Assembly (NCBI GenBank): GCA_965215345.1
Contig: CBDCDL010000002.1
Span: 4,712,001-4,776,000, forward strand
Direction of reading: 5' to 3'
Length of the DNA stretch: 64,000 bases
Source: CATQHW01 sp965215345
GTDB taxonomy: Bacteria > Spirochaetota > Spirochaetia > SZUA-6 > Bin103
Shown here in pieces: positions 60,713 to 64,000 of the stretch; the stretch's first letter is position 1; each line of letters starts with the position of its first letter. The position numbers and the translations under genes are program-made. The notes under the pieces were generated by a model. The model ran no database searches. It had not been told where the DNA came from and saw only the letters and a list, made by a program, of their open reading frames with translations.

Positions 60713-61980
60713 GCGGGGCCATGCATGGCGCCGGGCATCGGTTCGCCGAACACCTGAGCGCGATCGAACGGTGGGAGCCCGTGGTGCGGGCGCTGGTGGC
60801 CCGGGACGCCGAGTCGGCGCGGCGGCGGGCGGAGGCCGCGGGCGCGGGGCCGCTGTCCGGCTGGGCGATCGGCGTCAAGGACATCCTGGATCTGGCCGGG
60901 ACCCCGACGGCGTGCGGCGTCGACTTCCTGTCACCGGAGCCGAAACAGGCATCGGCCCGCATCGTCGAGCAGCTCGAGGAGCAGGGCGCGTACGCGCTGG
61001 CCAAGACGGTCACGACCGGCTTCGCCTACCTGGACCCCGGCCCCACGCGCAACCCGTGGAATCCCGAGCACACGCCGGGAGGATCGTCGATGGGCTCCGC
61101 GGCCGCGGTCGCCACCGGCATGGTGCGGGCCGCGATCGGCACGCAGACGGTGGGATCGGTGTGCCGGCCCGCGTCGTTCTGCGGGGTGGTCGGCTTCAAG
61201 CCGTCCTACGGGGCGATCTCGACGGACGGCTGCTTCGCGCTGGTCCCCACCTTCGACACCGTCGGCTTCTTCACGCGAACCGTGGAAGACATGACGACGC
61301 TCTGGCAGGCCGTCGCCCCGGACGGCGCGTCCGCGCCGTCCGGTTCGTCCGCGCCGGACGCGGGGCAGCCTCCCGTGGTCGGCATCGTCGAGGATCTCCT
61401 GAGCGGACCGTTCGACCCGGAGATGGCCGCCACGCTCCGCTGGGCCGCCGAACGGCTGCGCGCGTGCGGGATCGCCGCTCGGGAGCTTTCGCTGCCGGCG
61501 GAGCTGGCGGCGGTCTACGACAACAACCGCGTGATCTTCGAGGTGGAGGCCGCCCGCGCGCACGCCGCGCTCTGGGCCCGCCACCGGGACGCCTACCCAC
61601 CGAAGATGAAGGCGGTGCTGGAGTCGGCCGCGGCCGGCGACTCGCCCGCGCGCTACGCGGACGCCTGCGCGGCGCGCGCGGACGCGCAGGAGCGCTTCGC
61701 GGCGCTGTTCGAAGACGTCGACGTGGCGCTGGCGCCGGCGGCGCCGGGCGCGGCGCCGCGCGACCTGAGCATCACCGGTGATCCGCGCGCCAACCTGCCG
61801 TTCACCCACGTGCGCGCGCCGGTGGTGTCGCTGCCGGCCCGGCTCGGCTCGGACGGGCTGCCCCTCGGCCTGCAGTGCGCGGCGCCGGCGGGATCGGACG
61901 CGGCCGTGCTGGCGGCCGCCCGCGCGATCCGGGACGCGTTGCGCTTCGACGCCGCGCCGGGACTGCGACCGGGCGGCTGA
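60709..61980 (+). CDS. Amidase-signature family hydrolase
   Basis: This protein of about 423 aa has the Ser-cisSer-Lys triad of the amidase signature: Lys57 in AIGVKDILD, Ser126 in HTPGGSSMGS, and Ser150 in TVGSVCRPASF. The nucleophile motif departs from the usual GTDxxGSxRxPA (Gln for Asp, Cys for Ile/Val-Arg spacing). It hydrolyses an amide bond in an unknown substrate. The GTG overlaps the fni stop; the earlier open frame is a shadow of fni. Confidence 0.88.
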   Translation: MSGAMHGAGHRFAEHLSAIERWEPVVRALVARDAESARRRAEAAGAGPLSGWAIGVKDILDLAGTPTACGVDFLSPEPKQASARIVEQLEEQGAYALAKTVTTGFAYLDPGPTRNPWNPEHTPGGSSMGSAAAVATGMVRAAIGTQTVGSVCRPASFCGVVGFKPSYGAISTDGCFALVPTFDTVGFFTRTVEDMTTLWQAVAPDGASAPSGSSAPDAGQPPVVGIVEDLLSGPFDPEMAATLRWAAERLRACGIAARELSLPAELAAVYDNNRVIFEVEAARAHAALWARHRDAYPPKMKAVLESAAAGDSPARYADACAARADAQERFAALFEDVDVALAPAAPGAAPRDLSITGDPRANLPFTHVRAPVVSLPARLGSDGLPLGLQCAAPAGSDAAVLAAARAIRDALRFDAAPGLRPGG

Positions 61981-61991
61981 TAGGAGGGACG

Positions 61992-63551
61992 ATGCGACTG
62001 AACGACGTCAACACCACCGACCTGACCGAGGCGATCCGGCTGGGTTGCCGGATGATGTGCAACGTCTTCAACGCCGACGACGGCGATATCCCTTTCTTCG
62101 GCTCGGAGGTCAGGCCCGACCCGCAGTTCGGTTTCTCAGGCGCCCACACCGAATCGCACGTACCCGGACGCCATCTCAACGCCCTGCTCAACGCCGAGGA
62201 CGCGGCCGGGATCGCCGTGCCCGCCGACGCGATCGACAAGCACGCCAACGCCGCGTTCTTCTCCTACGGCGGCCCGCTGGCCCTGCCGCTGAACCGGTCG
62301 CGGATCGGCGGGCCGCTCGAGCTCTTCACCACCCACAACGTGCGCGAGGGGTTCCACGCCCTGTACCCGCTGGTGAAGTACCGCGGCTCCGAGCGAGCCC
62401 GCGAACTCGCCGAGCGCAGCATCCGCGAGCTGTTCGAGCTGTTCCGGCCCGACACGGGCTGGGACCTCGACCGCCTGCAGCGGTGCGGGCTGACGGTCCG
62501 CGAGGACACCTTCATCACCGGCATCGCGCGCGCGATCGGCCCGCTGGTCAAATACTTCCGGGCGACCGGACACGGGCCGGCGCTGGAGCTGGCCGTGACG
62601 CTCGCCGACAAGACCACCGGGGAGTTCTTCCTGGAGTCGGGGGCGTACGACCGCGAGCGGTTCGGCGCGCACACCCACTCGACCACCTGCGTGATGTCGT
62701 CGCTGGCGCAGCTCGCCGACCTGCTCGACGACGCGCGGCTGCTGGCGCGGGTCAGGGCGTTCTACGACAACGGCCTGTGGGAGATCCGCGACGAGATCGG
62801 CTGGGTGATCGAGTCCAGCCGGGACGACGCGGTCGCCGACCGGGGGGAGATCAACAACACCGGCGACATCGTGGAGACGGCGCTGATCCTGGGCCGGCGC
62901 GGGTATCCGGAGTACTTCGAGGACGCCGAGCGCATCATTCGCTGCCACATCCTGCCGTCGCAGCTCCGCGACAACAGCTTCATCGAGGACCCGCCCAACC
63001 CCGACGGCGCCGACCACTTGCACCGCATCGCCGACCGGCACCTCGGCGGCTTCGGGTTTCCCGCCCCGTACGGGCACGAACCGCTGGACCCGCACCGGGA
63101 CGTCAGCTTCAACACCGACATCGTCGGCGGCGGGGTGGGCTCACTGTGCGAGGCGGTCCGCGAGGCGGTGCGGACCGAGCACGGCATCCATCGCGTGAAC
63201 CTGCTGTTCGACCGGGAGACCGACCACGTCGCGGTCGAGTCGCCCTACACGCACGACTGTCTGCGCGTCACGGTCAGGACCGCCGGTCCCCTCTACGTGC
63301 GCATTCCGTCATGGGTGAAGCCCTCGGACCTCGTGGTCGAGCCGGTGCCGCCCCGACTCACCTGGTCCGGCGGCTACCTGCTGATCGCGGAACCGCCGGT
63401 CGGCCAGGCCATCGACATCCGCTTTCCGTTGACCGAGCGCGAGATCGTCCTGCACCACCGCACGCGGGACATCCGCGTGCGGCTGCGCGGCGACGCGGTG
63501 GCGGCCATGGAGAACCACGGCGCCGACCTGACCTACTTCGATCCGCTCTGA
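61992..63551 (+). CDS. Six-hairpin glycosidase-like protein, GH127-related but without the Cys pair
   Basis: This 519-aa protein has the alpha/alpha-barrel pattern seen in the GH127-like gene at 23-25 kb, with similar segments (GQF/HTHSTTCVMSSLAQLADLL, IVETALILGRRGYPEYFEDAER, and the C-terminal YVRIPSWVKPSD beta domain). The Glu-x-Cys and Cys-Cys zinc site is not present; the barrel has EINNTGD and VGSLCEA there. A strong AGGAGGGAC precedes the ATG. It could be a non-zinc relative with a different mechanism, or a binding protein. It overlaps the convergent nfo gene by 19 nt. Confidence 0.65.
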   Translation: MRLNDVNTTDLTEAIRLGCRMMCNVFNADDGDIPFFGSEVRPDPQFGFSGAHTESHVPGRHLNALLNAEDAAGIAVPADAIDKHANAAFFSYGGPLALPLNRSRIGGPLELFTTHNVREGFHALYPLVKYRGSERARELAERSIRELFELFRPDTGWDLDRLQRCGLTVREDTFITGIARAIGPLVKYFRATGHGPALELAVTLADKTTGEFFLESGAYDRERFGAHTHSTTCVMSSLAQLADLLDDARLLARVRAFYDNGLWEIRDEIGWVIESSRDDAVADRGEINNTGDIVETALILGRRGYPEYFEDAERIIRCHILPSQLRDNSFIEDPPNPDGADHLHRIADRHLGGFGFPAPYGHEPLDPHRDVSFNTDIVGGGVGSLCEAVREAVRTEHGIHRVNLLFDRETDHVAVESPYTHDCLRVTVRTAGPLYVRIPSWVKPSDLVVEPVPPRLTWSGGYLLIAEPPVGQAIDIRFPLTEREIVLHHRTRDIRVRLRGDAVAAMENHGADLTYFDPL

Positions 63552-64000
63552 GCGCAGGCTCCCGCCAGCCGCTGCAGCTCGGCGATCTCGGTCGCCCAGT
63601 TCTCCGGCTCCGGCGTCTCCAGGATCAGCGGCATCTCGTCGAAGCGCGGGTCCTGGACGATCCACGTGAATGGCTCGCGGCCGATCAGGCCGGCGCCGAT
63701 CGCGGCGTGCCGGTCCACGCGACTGCCCAGGTCGCCCTTGGAGTCGTTGAGGTGCCAGCCGCGCAGGTAGCGCAGGCCGACGGTCGCGTCGAATTCGGCG
63801 ATCGTCGCCTCGTAGCCTTTGCGCGTGCGCAGGTCGTAGCCGGCCGCGAACAAGTGGCAGGTGTCCAGGCACACCCCGGCGCGCTCGCGATCGGCAATCC
63901 TCTCGATCAAGGCGGCGAGCTCGGCGAAGGTCCGGCCGATGTTGGTCCCCTGCCCCGCCGTGCACTCCACCACGGCCGCCACCCCTTCGGTCTGCTCCAG
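63533..64000 (-). CDS. nfo: Endonuclease IV (AP endonuclease), 5' end outside the window
   Basis: The visible C-terminal 155 residues are endonuclease IV: VVECTAGQGTNIG, AGVCLDTCHLFAAGYD, WHLNDSKGDLGSRVDRHAAIG and LILETPEP supply metal ligands (His, Asp, Glu) of the trinuclear zinc site. It cuts DNA 5' of abasic sites in base-excision repair. The start lies beyond position 64000. Confidence 0.93.
   Translation of the reverse strand: MEQTEGVAAVVECTAGQGTNIGRTFAELAALIERIADRERAGVCLDTCHLFAAGYDLRTRKGYEATIAEFDATVGLRYLRGWHLNDSKGDLGSRVDRHAAIGAGLIGREPFTWIVQDPRFDEMPLILETPEPENWATEIAELQRLAGACAQSGSK

Overview
This is a GC-rich, densely coding bacterial chromosome segment with no rRNA, phage, IS or CRISPR. 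The best fit is an uncultivated spirochaete, judged from three things: the gene order rpsB-tsf-frr-cdsA-rseP, a spirochaete-type CdsA signature (GRGG..DSID), and a solute-binding protein of typical spirochaete style. Several accessory traits are ones I associate with host-associated or sponge-symbiont bacteria: four phytanoyl-CoA dioxygenase (PhyH) genes in 7.6 kb, a membrane-anchored Ig-like/ankyrin protein and a VapBC pair. The lineage and habitat are inferences.

Layout. 0-13.8 kb is accessory metabolism: four PhyH oxygenases, a class IV aminotransferase coupled to one of them, an MFS carrier, tRNA-Thr(CGU), an RhlE-type helicase, a fatty-acid desaturase divergent from an ABC-2 exporter, an SDR, a methyltransferase and a Gfo/Idh oxidoreductase. 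13.9-29 kb looks like a carbohydrate/acid catabolic region: a 1115-aa protein resembling PcRGLX/YetA lyases, a hydroxyacid dehydrogenase, the ankyrin protein, an alpha/beta hydrolase, a flavin monooxygenase, a two-domain metallo-beta-lactamase protein, a GH127-like enzyme, and a divergent LplB/LplC/solute-binding ABC importer. 29-31 kb holds VapBC and decaying genes (TPP enzyme and cupin fragments) beside a dispersed repeat. 31-36.7 kb carries an aminotransferase, a SrkA-like kinase, an SDR, a hydroxyacid dehydrogenase and a PHP phosphoesterase.

36.7-60.7 kb is largely housekeeping. A probable small RNA with its own promoter and terminator precedes PBP1a-gcvH-parB-like; then come mutL, a beta-barrel protein, DUF503, an HD hydrolase, and two exported envelope proteins. 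The replication/ribosome cluster rpsF-ssb-DUF2232-rplI-dnaB lacks rpsR. On the minus strand runs maf-rpsB-tsf-frr-cdsA-rseP-WD40-like; uppS and dxr, which accompany this cluster in Treponema, are missing. Type 2 IPP isomerase (fni) lies divergently beside maf, suggesting a mevalonate route. The window ends with an amidase, a second six-hairpin glycosidase-like protein and a partial endonuclease IV.

The most unusual features are structural. Many unit-leading genes have a -10 hexamer 5-9 nt before the start codon and no Shine-Dalgarno, so leaderless translation looks widespread. Unrelated sequences form tandem arrays of the same 15-bp period at gene borders. A two-hairpin element of about 100 bp recurs at gene ends, and a second short element recurs upstream of two catabolic-region genes.
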